A stretch of 64,000 bases of DNA from Moorena sp. SIOASIH (GTDB lineage: Bacteria; Cyanobacteriota; Cyanobacteriia; Cyanobacteriales; Coleofasciculaceae), in contig NZ_JAAHIH010000004.1 of the NCBI RefSeq assembly GCF_010671925.1, forward strand, positions 1 to 64,000, read 5' to 3'. Of this stretch, positions 22,934 through 32,889 are shown in pieces (within the stretch, counting starts at the first letter, position 1; every line of letters starts with the position of its first letter). Both the position numbers and the translations under genes were made by a program. Under the pieces are notes generated by a model, which worked only from the letters and a program-made list of their open reading frames with translations, was not told the origin of the DNA and made no database searches.

Positions 22934-24499
22934 ATGTCAAGAAGCCCTACCACATGCTTAGTACCAATCACCCAAGCTTCTGGGGTGGAAATGAGCGCTC
23001 ACCTGGTCTTAGATAGTAAACCAACTAGACAAGGTCTGAAGCTAAACACATTAAATAAGTATATCCAGCAGCATCCTACAGGATGGAAGAAACGTCGAGA
23101 ACTGGCAAAGCTGCTGTATACTATGGGTCGCTGGCAGGAGGCAATTGAAGAGTATCGCCACGTCATAGAAAGCCAGCCCCAATTAATTGACGTACGGCTG
23201 CAACTGGGCAAGATATTCCAGTTGATGGCCAGAAAGGCTGAGGCCATTGAAGTGTATCAAAGTGCCTTGCCCTGGTCGGGGAATATTGCCACTCAGCACC
23301 ATGTGGCTGGCTTGATTGAAGTCTGTCGCGGACGCCAAAGGCAGGCAGCCAAGCTGTTTTCTTTAGCAGCATCCACAGAACCAGACAACCCAGCTCATGG
23401 CCATGCTCTGGCACAGGTTCACCTGAATCGGGAATCTCCTGTAGAAGCCTTACAGGTATTCAATAGAATTTTGGAATTTAACCCAGATGACCTGATCGCT
23501 TTGCGAAACAGTTATCAACCCCTCTTAGCAGTGGGTGACTTTCCAGAAGCATCCCGCCGTTTGGAGCGATCGCATCAGTTAGCCCCCAAAGATTTCCCCA
23601 CTCTTAAACAGTTAGCGGATCATCGCTGTCGTTTGGGATTAGTCTCAGGTCAAGAGGGCAAGCAGACAAAACAGTTAATTCGAGCTGCTCTACAACTAGC
23701 TCCCGATGCCCCTGATGCTCATAATTCCCTGGGAATGTATCACATTTGCCGAGGGGAGTGGACAAAAGGGATAGCGCTATTGCAACAGTTTATCCAGAAA
23801 CATCCCAACAGTCCCAGTGGCTGGTATTACTATGCCCGCTGTCTTTTCCACACAGGGGATTCCCAAGGGGCTGCTTCGGCAATTCTCAAGGCTTATGGAT
23901 TGTACCCAAACTATCGCGAAATATATCGTGCGATGGCTGAGATTTTGCCAACGGCGGGAAAACTGGATGATTTACAGCCTTTAGTGACAGAAATGCTGGA
24001 TTATTTTCCAGAATCCTGGAGTATTTGGTCAAAAGCAGGGCAAGTATTGGTGGAACACTTTAATGATGCCACTAAGGGCTGTCGTGTTTCTGCCTTGGCA
24101 GTGGCACTAATGCCCCAGTTAGCATCACCATGGTTTCACCATGGTCGTGTCCTCGCCCTAGCGGGGAAACATTTTGAAGCACTAGAGGCTTTGCAAGAAG
24201 GATGGCAGAGGTTACCAGAACAGGGCGGTTACCTACAATCGGTTCCAGCGGCTGTGTGCCTGGCTCAGAGTTATCAGGCCCTTGGTGATCACCCTAGCAG
24301 TCGCAAGTGGTGGACAGAAGCTTGCGATCGCGCCAAAGCATTGATGGACTATAACCCAGCTTCGGCCTATTACTGGCAAGGCAAAACCTTGTGGGTGTTG
24401 GGGGATAAAACCAGAGCGATGCAGGCTTACCGCAGTGCTTTGAGCCATCAATTGCTTTATCCCACTCGTGGAGAGCTTAAACCGTTGGAGCAACAGTGA
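22934..24499 (+). CDS. TPR-repeat protein
   Basis: A 521-residue protein composed almost entirely of tetratricopeptide-like helical pairs, for example LYTMGRWQEAIEEYRHVIES, MARKAEAIEVYQSAL, PVEALQVFNRILEFNPDDL and THSLGMYHIC-like units in the middle. No signal peptide or membrane helix is apparent. The start is uncertain: Met 20 (22991) is an alternative. TPR proteins are scaffolds for protein complexes; the partner is not indicated by the neighbours. Confidence 0.75.
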   Translation: MSRSPTTCLVPITQASGVEMSAHLVLDSKPTRQGLKLNTLNKYIQQHPTGWKKRRELAKLLYTMGRWQEAIEEYRHVIESQPQLIDVRLQLGKIFQLMARKAEAIEVYQSALPWSGNIATQHHVAGLIEVCRGRQRQAAKLFSLAASTEPDNPAHGHALAQVHLNRESPVEALQVFNRILEFNPDDLIALRNSYQPLLAVGDFPEASRRLERSHQLAPKDFPTLKQLADHRCRLGLVSGQEGKQTKQLIRAALQLAPDAPDAHNSLGMYHICRGEWTKGIALLQQFIQKHPNSPSGWYYYARCLFHTGDSQGAASAILKAYGLYPNYREIYRAMAEILPTAGKLDDLQPLVTEMLDYFPESWSIWSKAGQVLVEHFNDATKGCRVSALAVALMPQLASPWFHHGRVLALAGKHFEALEALQEGWQRLPEQGGYLQSVPAAVCLAQSYQALGDHPSSRKWWTEACDRAKALMDYNPASAYYWQGKTLWVLGDKTRAMQAYRSALSHQLLYPTRGELKPLEQQ

Positions 24500-24521
24500 A
24501 GTAAAACTGGACTCCAAAAGC

Positions 24522-24616
24522 GTAAGCTATCAGCTATCAGCTAATGCCCGTAGCGCATATGCTTACTAAAGAGTGGCCTAACCACAAGCTAAGCTTGTGG
24601 TTAGGCCACTCTTTAG
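24522..24616. repeat. TIR element followed by a perfect 25-bp palindrome
   Basis: A short GTAAGCTATCAGC ... GCATATGCTTAC element (24522-24566) abuts a perfect inverted repeat with 25-base arms (24566-24590 and 24592-24616) and a one-base centre. In RNA it would form a very stable hairpin. It lies between two co-oriented genes and could act as a terminator or be a REP-like mobile palindrome. Confidence 0.85.
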
Positions 24617-24664
24617 CTCTTTGTACTAGAGTGAAAGTTAGCGTAATTACTGCTAACTTTCACC

Positions 24665-25450
24665 ATGGCTAGAATTCGAGGTATAGGGATGATTATCCAA
24701 GCCCTAATACCAGTTATTTACCTATTAGTAGTTATTATCACCTTAGCCACGATTGTGCTGGATATCAACAGTCTTGTGGGTGAACCAGTACAAAAAATCA
24801 ATAGCGCTTTGGTGACTATGAGTGGCAAGTTAGAGCAAACTGGAAATGTTATTGGTAGTGCCATAGAACCGATTGGTAATATAGATAAACAACTCGCTAA
24901 AACTGTCGAAACAATTGATAGTATTCCTGAAGTAATAGAGCTTCCGGCTATTCCGATTCCTGATGCAGAACTGCCCATTAAACCAAAAGTTAAATTGAGC
25001 AGCAGGGAGTTAACAAAGCCAGTTTTGTTCGTATTTGATATTCCCAATATTCCTAAAGAACCTATTCTTAAGATTCCTAAGGTGCGAGTTGAAATTGAAA
25101 AGGTGCCTGTTGCTTTACCTGATATTCCTGGAGTAAAGGTTAGTGTATCAGGACTAAAACAAACTAAAGCGCTTTTAACGAAGAATGTTGAAATTATTCG
25201 CAGCTTAAATAAAGTTATTGGTATTCTTCCCAATCTTGAAGTGATTAGAAACCATTACCAAAGACTAATTGTTGGGGAGGAGGGGTTAGTAGTAATTATT
25301 CAAAAAATTTGCCATAATCTATTGGTTATGATCATCCTGTTGGCAGGTATTGTGATGCTTTCACTACCCTGGTTGGTTGTGAAATACATCAAGTGGGCTT
25401 CCCCTCAGGTAACTGCTGGATGGCAATTATTAAGGGGAGTATCTCAATAG
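24665..25450 (+). CDS. Two-TM membrane protein of unknown function, paralogue A
   Basis: A 261-residue protein. A transmembrane helix lies at about residues 9-31 and a second at about 218-240; the roughly 185 residues between them are predicted to be one soluble domain. That domain has an amphipathic helical start (NSALVTMSGKLEQTGNVIGS), a Pro-rich centre with repeated IP motifs (ELPAIPIPDAELPIK, IPNIPKEPILKIP) and a second helical part. It is a clear paralogue of the next gene. I do not recognise the family. The AT-rich leader contains a repeated CTAACTTTCACC near the start. Confidence 0.6.
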   Translation: MARIRGIGMIIQALIPVIYLLVVIITLATIVLDINSLVGEPVQKINSALVTMSGKLEQTGNVIGSAIEPIGNIDKQLAKTVETIDSIPEVIELPAIPIPDAELPIKPKVKLSSRELTKPVLFVFDIPNIPKEPILKIPKVRVEIEKVPVALPDIPGVKVSVSGLKQTKALLTKNVEIIRSLNKVIGILPNLEVIRNHYQRLIVGEEGLVVIIQKICHNLLVMIILLAGIVMLSLPWLVVKYIKWASPQVTAGWQLLRGVSQ

Positions 25451-25577
25451 GGAGCAGGGAGCAGGGAGCACGTAACAGATAAGACAACAAAAATTATATG
25501 TACTTGATTAGACTATAAACCGCTTTAGCTGGACAAGGTGATTAATTGAATAGAGATAAGATAATAGAGGTAATAAG

Positions 25578-26333
25578 ATGAGAGTTGATCAAAGCAGTGG
25601 TTTAAGGCAACGACTTAATGGTATAATCCTGATTATCTATGCCTTAATACCGATTATCCTAGTAGTGGTATTTTTGATTACTTTTTTAACAATTTTATAT
25701 GACATAAAGAGTCTGGTGAGCGGCCCTTTGGTGGAAATCAATAACACCTTAGTGGAGGTTAAGGAAAGTACTCAGAAGGCAAAAGAGGAAATTGCTAATA
25801 TCCTTGAACCAATCAAAACAGTAAACGCAGAAGTGCAAGAAGCCTTCGAGATAGTTGAACAGATTCCTACAGGAGTGAGTTTGCCTGATCTTGGCATCCC
25901 AGATGTTAATCTTCCGGTGAAACCAGATGTCAACTTGGGGGGTGGATTTCCTCCTAAGGTGAATATCGAGATGAAAGAGGTTTCAGTGGCTATGCCTACT
26001 ATTCCTGGGTTTGAAGTACAAGTGGATGGTTTGCAACAGGTCAAGGCAGTTTTAAAGGATAATTTGGAAATACTTAGGGTTTTTAATACTATTGTCAGCG
26101 GTATCCCTAACCTCGATTCCCTTAGAGAAGATTCCCAAAAAATTGTAGCAGGAGTGCAGGAGTTGGTGAACGGAATTCAGAAAATCGGGAGCAAGGTATT
26201 GGGGCTGATTATATTTAGCGTAATCATGGTGATACCCTGGTTAATTAAGTTATGTATAGCTCCCTACGCTACCTGGGCTTACGGTCAGGTTACAACAGGA
26301 TGGGCATTAGTCCGTGGTCAAGTGACTGAATAA
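25578..26333 (+). CDS. Two-TM membrane protein of unknown function, paralogue B
   Basis: A 251-residue protein with the same plan as its neighbour: TM helix at about 15-37, a soluble helical and Pro-rich middle (LPDLGIPDVNLPVKPDVNL, MPTIPGFEVQVDG), and a TM helix at about 208-230 ending with YGQVTTGWALVRG, which matches PQVTAGWQLLRG in paralogue A. The tandem duplication and conserved termini suggest both insert in the same membrane with both ends on one side. Function unknown. Confidence 0.6.
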   Translation: MRVDQSSGLRQRLNGIILIIYALIPIILVVVFLITFLTILYDIKSLVSGPLVEINNTLVEVKESTQKAKEEIANILEPIKTVNAEVQEAFEIVEQIPTGVSLPDLGIPDVNLPVKPDVNLGGGFPPKVNIEMKEVSVAMPTIPGFEVQVDGLQQVKAVLKDNLEILRVFNTIVSGIPNLDSLREDSQKIVAGVQELVNGIQKIGSKVLGLIIFSVIMVIPWLIKLCIAPYATWAYGQVTTGWALVRGQVTE

Positions 26334-26351
26334 ATCAGATGGTGACATCTC

Positions 26352-26550
26352 AGGGAACAGGGAACAGGGAACAGGGAACAGAGAAAAAATTATGTGTACC
26401 TCATTACTATGAGAAACGCTATAGCCATGTAGGGTGCGTTAGGGACGGAAAGCCTCTGATTTTCCGCCTCTTCGCGCCTGGGACAGGCCGTCCCGTAACG
26501 CACCACCAGTCTACTCCCTACTCCCTACTCCCTACTCCCTGCTCCCTTTG
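26352..26550. repeat. (GGGAACA)n, palindromic element and (CTACTCC)n
   Basis: Four or five GGGAACA units at 26352-26382; an inverted repeat GGTGCGTTAGGGACGG ... CCGTCCCGTAACGCACC at 26432-26504; and CTACTCC units at 26511-26545. The palindrome looks like a small REP or MITE. Confidence 0.8.
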
Positions 26551-26586
26551 CTATAGATTATATAGTTAGAAAACTTAATTATCAGG

Positions 26587-27339
26587 ATGAATAACCCTCA
26601 ATCCAATATCTCTAAAGCCTATGAACCAGAAGCCACGTCGTCAGAAGAAATGACCATGAATGAGCTAGGTGCTTATGTGGCAGCCCCTGGAGCTGTTGGT
26701 GGCTTAACCAAGATAGTCTTAGAAATAGTACAACCACCCTCTAGTATACCAGTTAATCCCCCAGCTTGTAGCTCCTTTTTGTGTTTACTACCAGCCAACC
26801 TGTTTCTAGGTATGATTAGTGCTGTGATTGGGACTTTTTTGCTTAGTGATGTTTTAGTATTTAGGAAATCTAAGTTCAAGGTAATTGGCTTAGCCTTAAC
26901 CTTGGGGTTGTTTTTCCCTAGTGTATTTAGCACAGCATCAACCATTACTAATTTGAACCTTGAAGTTCAAGAAGCTACGCAACAAAAAAATCAAGCCATA
27001 GAAGGAACGATTGCAGCTAATACAAAATTGGCAATAACATCAAAAGATACCAAGGTTAAACAAGAGGTTATTCAAGATATCAAGACATTAGGAAAAAAAT
27101 CAGCAGACCCTCAGGTGCAGAAAAAGGCTATTCAAAATATAGAAGCCGTCGCGAAAGATTCGAAAGACACTACTGTGAAGCAACAGGCGGTTAAGTCCTT
27201 GGAAGACTTGGGAACTAATTCTCAAAACCAACTGGTAAAAACAGAGGCTATTTATGCTTTACAAAATCTCAAAATAGACGCTAATAGTAAAACACTAATA
27301 AATCAAGTCAATCAATCGATAAATATTTTAAAAAAGTAA
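26587..27339 (+). CDS. Membrane protein with a HEAT-like helical tail, unknown function
   Basis: A 250-residue protein. Two or three hydrophobic segments lie at about residues 60-85 and 95-118. The C-terminal half is Lys/Gln-rich and made of about four degenerate repeats of 22-25 residues (for example VKQEVIQDIKTLGKKSADPQ, VQKKAIQNIEAVAKDSKDTT, VKQQAVKSLEDLGTNSQNQ), which resemble HEAT-type helical pairs. It follows the two paralogous membrane genes on the same strand and may belong with them. I do not recognise the family. Confidence 0.55.
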   Translation: MNNPQSNISKAYEPEATSSEEMTMNELGAYVAAPGAVGGLTKIVLEIVQPPSSIPVNPPACSSFLCLLPANLFLGMISAVIGTFLLSDVLVFRKSKFKVIGLALTLGLFFPSVFSTASTITNLNLEVQEATQQKNQAIEGTIAANTKLAITSKDTKVKQEVIQDIKTLGKKSADPQVQKKAIQNIEAVAKDSKDTTVKQQAVKSLEDLGTNSQNQLVKTEAIYALQNLKIDANSKTLINQVNQSINILKK

Positions 27340-27539
27340 TCCTATAATCTAAACGGCATTGAGTAATAAACGAATAGATGATTATATATTAAATATACAA
27401 TTTAAAAAAATAAATTGCAATTCATAGCAATCCCCCCATTGGGAGCAGGTCAAAGTTGCCGAACATTGGTACTATGTCCCATTAGCGCAAGCTTAAACCC
27501 ATGATGGGGCTATAGATAATGTACAAATATTCATAAGTG

Positions 27540-27712
27540 ACATACTCCCCATATTACCTATTACCTATTACCCATTACCTATTACCTATTCCCCAAATTT
27601 AGTACAAATGTTCTGCATAAGTGACATGCTCCTATCCCATTTCCTGTTCCCTGTTCCCTATTCCCTGTTCCCTGTTCCCTATTCCCTGTTCCCTATTCCC
27701 TTTGCTAAATAA
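27540..27712. repeat. (TACCTAT)n and (TTCCCTG/TTCCCTA)n arrays
   Basis: Heptamer arrays at 27553-27592 and 27637-27705 upstream of the K+ channel gene. The 27340-27550 stretch is AT-rich with no gene. Confidence 0.9.
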
Positions 27713-27728
27713 GTTTAAAGTAACTAAG

Positions 27729-28586
27729 ATGCGCATCGGTAAACGGACTAGACCTAGACGACAATTAGACGTAATAATAAAAGGGTCATCCCATAACCAT
27801 TGGCGTGACCCTTATCATATAATGCTGACCGTTAATTGGGCAATGTTTTTCGGACTAATTGCGGTTTGTTATTTAACCATTAACATAGTCTTTGCCCTAT
27901 TGTACCTAGCGGGAGGAAATTGTATTGAAAATGCCCGTCCAGGTGCTTTCTTAGATGTCTTTTTCTTCAGCGTTCAGACCATGGCATCCATTGGTTATGG
28001 TGCCATGTATCCCGTGACCTACTATGCTAATATCATTGTGACCATAGAAGCTCTAGTGGGTTTGATGGCTCTAGCCATGGCAACGGGACTAATGTTTGCC
28101 CGCTTCTCTCGCCCTACTGCCAGAGTTATCTTCAGTCGTAGGGCAGTGATTGCGCCCCATAATGGGGTAACTACCCTCATGTTTCGCGCTGCCAATGAAC
28201 GGGATAATCGGATTCTGGAAGCTCAGCTCAGGGTAAGTTTGCTGCGCAATGAAGTGACCTTAGAAGGGGAATCCATGCGTCGATTCTACGACCTCAAACT
28301 GTTGCGTAGCCAAACCCCTAGCTTTGCTCTAACTTGGACAGTCATGCATCCGATTGATGAAAGTAGTCCTTTATATGGGGAAACACCAGAGTCTCTCGCT
28401 GAAATGGAAGCCACACTTATTATCACCCTAGTCGGTATTGATGAAACGGTTTCCCAGACTATTCACAGTCGTCACTCTTACACCGCATCAGAAATTTTGT
28501 GGGATAGGCGTTTTGTAGATATGTTTGATAGGAAATCAGACGGCAGTAGAATTATTGATTATAGTCACTTTCATGATGTTAAATAA
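27729..28586 (+). CDS. KirBac-type inward-rectifier K+ channel
   Basis: A 285-residue channel, with the start at ATG 27729; upstream codons in frame are only translated repeat. A slide helix region (WRDPYHIMLTVNW) precedes TM1 (about 36-60), a pore helix and the selectivity filter SIGYG (residues 87-91, in TMASIGYGAMYP), then TM2 (about 97-122). The C-terminal domain has the Ig-like Kir fold (RPTARVIFSRRAVI, NGVTTLMFRAANERDNRI, LTWTVMHPIDESSPLYG). Four subunits would form a K+-selective pore in the cytoplasmic membrane. Complete and intact. Confidence 0.93.
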   Translation: MRIGKRTRPRRQLDVIIKGSSHNHWRDPYHIMLTVNWAMFFGLIAVCYLTINIVFALLYLAGGNCIENARPGAFLDVFFFSVQTMASIGYGAMYPVTYYANIIVTIEALVGLMALAMATGLMFARFSRPTARVIFSRRAVIAPHNGVTTLMFRAANERDNRILEAQLRVSLLRNEVTLEGESMRRFYDLKLLRSQTPSFALTWTVMHPIDESSPLYGETPESLAEMEATLIITLVGIDETVSQTIHSRHSYTASEILWDRRFVDMFDRKSDGSRIIDYSHFHDVK

Positions 28587-28629
28587 TAGCAATTTATAGG
28601 GTCTTTCATAGTTATAAGCTAGATGCAAT

Positions 28630-28685
28630 TTTCTGTTCCCTATTCCCTATTCCCTATTCCCTGTTCCCTATTCCCTGTTCCCTTT
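28630..28685. repeat. (TTCCCTA/TTCCCTG)n array
   Basis: Seven heptamers between the channel gene and the convergent adhesin gene. Confidence 0.9.
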
Positions 28686-28716
28686 GCTACATAGCATTTC
28701 TATTACCCAAGTGCTG

Positions 28717-31700
28717 TTACCGTACGCAATAATAAGGAGAAAACCAGGAAATGAACGGACTCGACTGAACTGAATCAGCCACTAACTCGACCACTCCGTC
28801 CTTATTAATAATCCATCGATTAGCTTCAACAATTCTAGACGGACGCGAGTTACCTGGATTAGAAGCATTAGAAGCACTCGAAGCACTAGAAGGATTTTTG
28901 GGGCGGCGAGCGCTGTGGCGAGGTAATGGACGTAAATCCACCCACAGGGTTTGACCCCGAAGAGGCTGAGTGGGGTCTGTGGGTAAGCCACCCCGCCCAA
29001 TTTGGACAAATTGATTGCCGTGATCGGTACCGCAACCAGTGGCAACTAGGAGTTTGGGATTAACAAAATTTTCCGGTAGCTCGAATAATCCCGCACTAGG
29101 GTCAGAGTATGGTGTATTAATTTCCACAGTACCGCTAAAGGAAGCTCCCAGTTGGGAAGAGGCGGTAATATCACTTTCTGGAGTTTGTTGTTCCCGAAAT
29201 TCAGTGCCAAAGATGCCTAAGGCATTGATAATCACTTGTCCGCCAAAGCTATTTTCAGCATTGGCAGTGATATCGCTATCTTCTAGGGCAACTAGCAAGT
29301 CAGTATCGATAGTAATATTACCGCCAGTAGCAGCACCTTCGGCATTGGTAGTGATGTTACTGCGATCGCGCATCAAGATTAGCTCGGAATCCAGGTTAAT
29401 ATTGCCCTGATCCCCAGCCCTGACTTCTGCAGAAAGGGTAGCGCTCCCGTCTAATAGAATCGACTCAGTGGTAATCTCGAGATTACCAGCCTTGGCATTA
29501 TCCCCATTACCACGAGCACTGACGGAAATTTCGGCGCGATCGCGAACGGTCAAGTTGTTGCTGATAATGGTCACCGAACCCGCAGGGAAGTTACCCTCTG
29601 AGAAGGCAGCAATCCGACTAGGAAACTGACCGTCCTCTGAAATACCAGTGACTTCTATGTCATTAACATTGAGCATGATATTCCCAGCTTGACCATCCCC
29701 TGAGCTAGAAGCAATCACCTGTCCACCATCGAAGATGTGTAAGCGTTCAGCATCTATGCTTAATTGACCGCCATCGCCAGTGGCTCCGTCTTCCACGGAA
29801 ACCAACACACCACTGACCGCGCCAGAAAAATCGACAAAGGCATCACTAACCTCGACCTCAGTTGCTCGAATGGTAATAGTGCCAGCATCCCCAGGACCAA
29901 CCGCATTCGATTGAAGACGTCCCCCTTCAGCCACTCGCAAACGCCCAGTTTCAATCAGGAGCTCGCCCCCATTCCCAGCAGTTGCCTCCCTAGTATTACC
30001 AAGCCTTAGTGCACTGGTTAATAGGCCGCTAGAGGCTGAACCACTAGCATCAGTGCCAATCACATCTACCGACTCGGAGGCGTACACTGTGATATTTCCG
30101 GCATCCCCATCTCCATCGGTACGAGAGACAAATGCTGCTCCATCTGTGATAACCAAACGCTCAGTTTCAATGGTTAAATTGCTGCCAGGGCCGGGGCCCT
30201 GTGTATTTGTAAAAAAGCCGCTGGGAAATATACCATCAGGTGAGCGACCAATGGCTTCGACTAGGTTAGCTCTAACCATTACACTGCCCCCATCCCCATC
30301 ACCGCCATTAACCGAGTTGATCTGAGCACCATTACGCAACTGCAAAACTGGAGTTTCAACAACCACCCTCCCTGTATTCCCACTTGCTCCAGGTCTGACG
30401 TCGCTCTGGATCTCCCCGCGCTCTTCAACACTTGTTCCTGAAAGCATCACAGATTCTGTCGCGGTAATGGTAATCTCACCAGCATTACCGGAGCTCAAGG
30501 TGCTGGTACTTAGAATACCCCCGATTGCCTGCAATTGTTTGGTATCAATCACGATTGTGCCCGCATTTCCACTACCCCGGGCAATGCTTGAGATTAAGGT
30601 TGATGCATTATTCACTTCCAGCAATGAGCCCACATTTAAGGTAATATTGCCACCACCACCCGCATCAAATGTATCGGTGGAAATTCTGCCACCATTGTTA
30701 AGTATCAATTTGTCAGTATTAATCGTTAAGCTGCCACCATCCCCTGTACCTCTCGATTCCGAAAATAAGCCGCTGTTGGCTTCCACATTCGGATTAAAGT
30801 TAGCGGGATTGAAAGGGTCTTCCGGTAACGAGACTCCCTCCGTGCCCAGGTTTTCTAAAGAAACTTGCAAGGTGTAAGTGTCCCCCACTTGTGCTGTTGC
30901 GCCCTCGATCAATTGATTATTAGTAGCATCAGAGGGGAAGGCACCGACTCCGAGTAAGTAAACCCCTGGCTCAGTGATGGTGGTATCAATTAAGGAGTCT
31001 GTGGTGAAACTGCCAAAGACTTGTAAACTTCCACCGGCACCATCAGCGGTCAAAGAATCGTCATTGACCTCTAATAATTCTCCTGTACCAAGATTAAACA
31101 GGAAAATCTTGGTATCTACGTTGCCGTCTTCGTCTGTAAAGCCATTGTCGATGTCGAAAATAGCTCGACTGTTGCTACTGGTGATACTGAAGGAGAAGTA
31201 ATCGACTTGATTTTCTGCTGCACCCAATACGGTGGTGCCATTAATAATCTGTTCTGGAGTCCGTTCAATGGAAACATAGGGAATTCCCAATGGTCCAGAT
31301 TCAGCTACGTTGGGATTGGGTTGAGTAATAAACTCTAGAGCATTTAAGTCAAAGGTGTCTAATTCCAACAAAGGATTAGGGACAAAATCCCGACTTTCCC
31401 CAGATATAGTGACGCTTTCGCTAGCGTTAATGGTGATATCTCCAGCATTACCGCTCCTTGTGGTAGCCGTGATAATCTGTCCACCAGTCTCCAGGACTAA
31501 ATTATTGAGATTGAGTGCGATCGCACCGCCATTACTACTACTATTGGTTACTGTACCGATAAATCCCCGATTAGCTAGATTCAGTGACCCTTGGGAATTG
31601 TTAATGGTAATCTGGCCTCCCTTGCCACTAGTGTCAACAGCAGAACGAGTTAGAATCCCGCTAAATAACCCATCTTCAGCGAAACCAGAGATATCAATGG

Positions 31701-32889
31701 CACCATTAGCATTAATCTCAATATTTCCTGATGCGCCATTGCTATTGGTAACGGTTTGAACTCTTGAGCCACCAGTGATACTAAGGGCGTTGGTGGTTAG
31801 CTCTATGTTTCCGCCATTGCCGATCGCTCCCGTTAGTAAATCATTAGCAATCAAACTCCTGTCACTGAGATTAGTATTGCCTTTGGCGTTAATAGTAATA
31901 TTGCCAGCTACGGCATCTGGTATCGATGCTCCATCAGTCAATCCAGCCTGTAAACTGGATTGAGACATGTCGAAGTTAGCACCATTGATGGCAATATTTC
32001 CGCCATTAACTGAAGTGACATCTACCAAGCTACTGTTGGTCAAAGAAACATCACCTCGTTGGACTCCATCGGGAAAACTAACCGATGTCGCACCATTGAG
32101 CGTAACGGTTCCTGGACTGGATAATCCTCCTAATTCCACCCGTCCCCCTGGCACTTCAACGGTGGCACCATTGAGGTTAACCTCTCCCCCAAGTAAGGCC
32201 ATAGTTTGCCAGGTCTCGATCCCTAAGGTAGGTCCTATAACGTTTACTGGGCCAGGATTGCTACCATATTGCAAACCGATGGGAATATTGATGGTTAACA
32301 ATGGTGGGGCGTGTGGATCACTAGCGCTAAAGTTGAAACCATTGTCAAATATTGCACTATCGGCAGTGCTAGCGACAAAGGAGCCTGCTACATCTAAGCG
32401 AGCATTGGCTCCAAATCCAATACCATTGGGATTAAGCAAGAATAAATTAGCGCTACCGTTTACTCCTAAGGTGCCGAGAATTTGAGAAAGGGTGCTGCCA
32501 GTGACACGAGTCAAAATATTAGTAATGCCATCGGGATTAGCAAAATACACTCGTTGACCATTGCTGACATTAAATTCCAGAAAACTGTGGAAGAGGTTAC
32601 TATCTCGAATTGCTCCCCCTTCGATTAAATCTGCTACTGCACCACGGATAGTCTGATTGGGAGTAACCTGAGAATTTTCATTCCCCAAGGTACTATCTGG
32701 GGTAATTTGAGCGAGGGTGGGATCCTGGAAAAATAAACATACACTTCCAAATTGGAGCAATCCCACTAAGCCCAATTGCATTAGTGAAATGGGGTTTGTT
32801 GGTAGGCTTGGTCTGAGGGGATTAGTGTTGTAGTGGCAACTAGATAAGAGATTAGCTTTGTGGGCTTGGGGGAAGCTTACGCATTTCAT
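28717..32889 (-). CDS. Filamentous haemagglutinin-type exoprotein (TpsA, two-partner secretion)
   Basis: A 1390-residue secreted protein. A signal-like segment ends near residue 60 (LAQ, before ITPDSTLG). The TPS/FHA N-terminal domain follows, with the motifs NLFHSFLEFNV, VYFANPDGITNILTRVTG and NLFLLNPNGIGFGANARLDV. Most of the rest is a beta-helix of repeats such as GNAGDITINA, GNAGEITITA and GGNITI. A PPC-like domain (about residues 560-670, VDYFSFSITSSNSRAIFDID, then PGVYLLGVGAFPSD) interrupts the helix. The tail has the cyanobacterial motif GTDHGNQFVQIGRGGLP. No TpsB outer-membrane partner lies in this window. It is probably a surface adhesin or S-layer-like protein. Confidence 0.88.
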   Translation of the reverse strand: MKCVSFPQAHKANLLSSCHYNTNPLRPSLPTNPISLMQLGLVGLLQFGSVCLFFQDPTLAQITPDSTLGNENSQVTPNQTIRGAVADLIEGGAIRDSNLFHSFLEFNVSNGQRVYFANPDGITNILTRVTGSTLSQILGTLGVNGSANLFLLNPNGIGFGANARLDVAGSFVASTADSAIFDNGFNFSASDPHAPPLLTINIPIGLQYGSNPGPVNVIGPTLGIETWQTMALLGGEVNLNGATVEVPGGRVELGGLSSPGTVTLNGATSVSFPDGVQRGDVSLTNSSLVDVTSVNGGNIAINGANFDMSQSSLQAGLTDGASIPDAVAGNITINAKGNTNLSDRSLIANDLLTGAIGNGGNIELTTNALSITGGSRVQTVTNSNGASGNIEINANGAIDISGFAEDGLFSGILTRSAVDTSGKGGQITINNSQGSLNLANRGFIGTVTNSSSNGGAIALNLNNLVLETGGQIITATTRSGNAGDITINASESVTISGESRDFVPNPLLELDTFDLNALEFITQPNPNVAESGPLGIPYVSIERTPEQIINGTTVLGAAENQVDYFSFSITSSNSRAIFDIDNGFTDEDGNVDTKIFLFNLGTGELLEVNDDSLTADGAGGSLQVFGSFTTDSLIDTTITEPGVYLLGVGAFPSDATNNQLIEGATAQVGDTYTLQVSLENLGTEGVSLPEDPFNPANFNPNVEANSGLFSESRGTGDGGSLTINTDKLILNNGGRISTDTFDAGGGGNITLNVGSLLEVNNASTLISSIARGSGNAGTIVIDTKQLQAIGGILSTSTLSSGNAGEITITATESVMLSGTSVEERGEIQSDVRPGASGNTGRVVVETPVLQLRNGAQINSVNGGDGDGGSVMVRANLVEAIGRSPDGIFPSGFFTNTQGPGPGSNLTIETERLVITDGAAFVSRTDGDGDAGNITVYASESVDVIGTDASGSASSGLLTSALRLGNTREATAGNGGELLIETGRLRVAEGGRLQSNAVGPGDAGTITIRATEVEVSDAFVDFSGAVSGVLVSVEDGATGDGGQLSIDAERLHIFDGGQVIASSSGDGQAGNIMLNVNDIEVTGISEDGQFPSRIAAFSEGNFPAGSVTIISNNLTVRDRAEISVSARGNGDNAKAGNLEITTESILLDGSATLSAEVRAGDQGNINLDSELILMRDRSNITTNAEGAATGGNITIDTDLLVALEDSDITANAENSFGGQVIINALGIFGTEFREQQTPESDITASSQLGASFSGTVEINTPYSDPSAGLFELPENFVNPKLLVATGCGTDHGNQFVQIGRGGLPTDPTQPLRGQTLWVDLRPLPRHSARRPKNPSSASSASNASNPGNSRPSRIVEANRWIINKDGVVELVADSVQSSPFISWFSPYYCVR

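Noticed and set aside
27621..27728. N-terminal extension of the K+ channel starting at 27621
   Set aside because: The extra residues (CSLFPIPCSLFPIPCSLF) are only the translated TTCCCTG repeat; the channel N-terminus starts at 27729.
28717..32889. Several plus-strand frames of 60-170 codons across the adhesin gene
   Set aside because: They are antisense shadows of the repetitive minus-strand beta-helix frame; their composition is the complement of GNAGDITI-type repeats and they lack start context.
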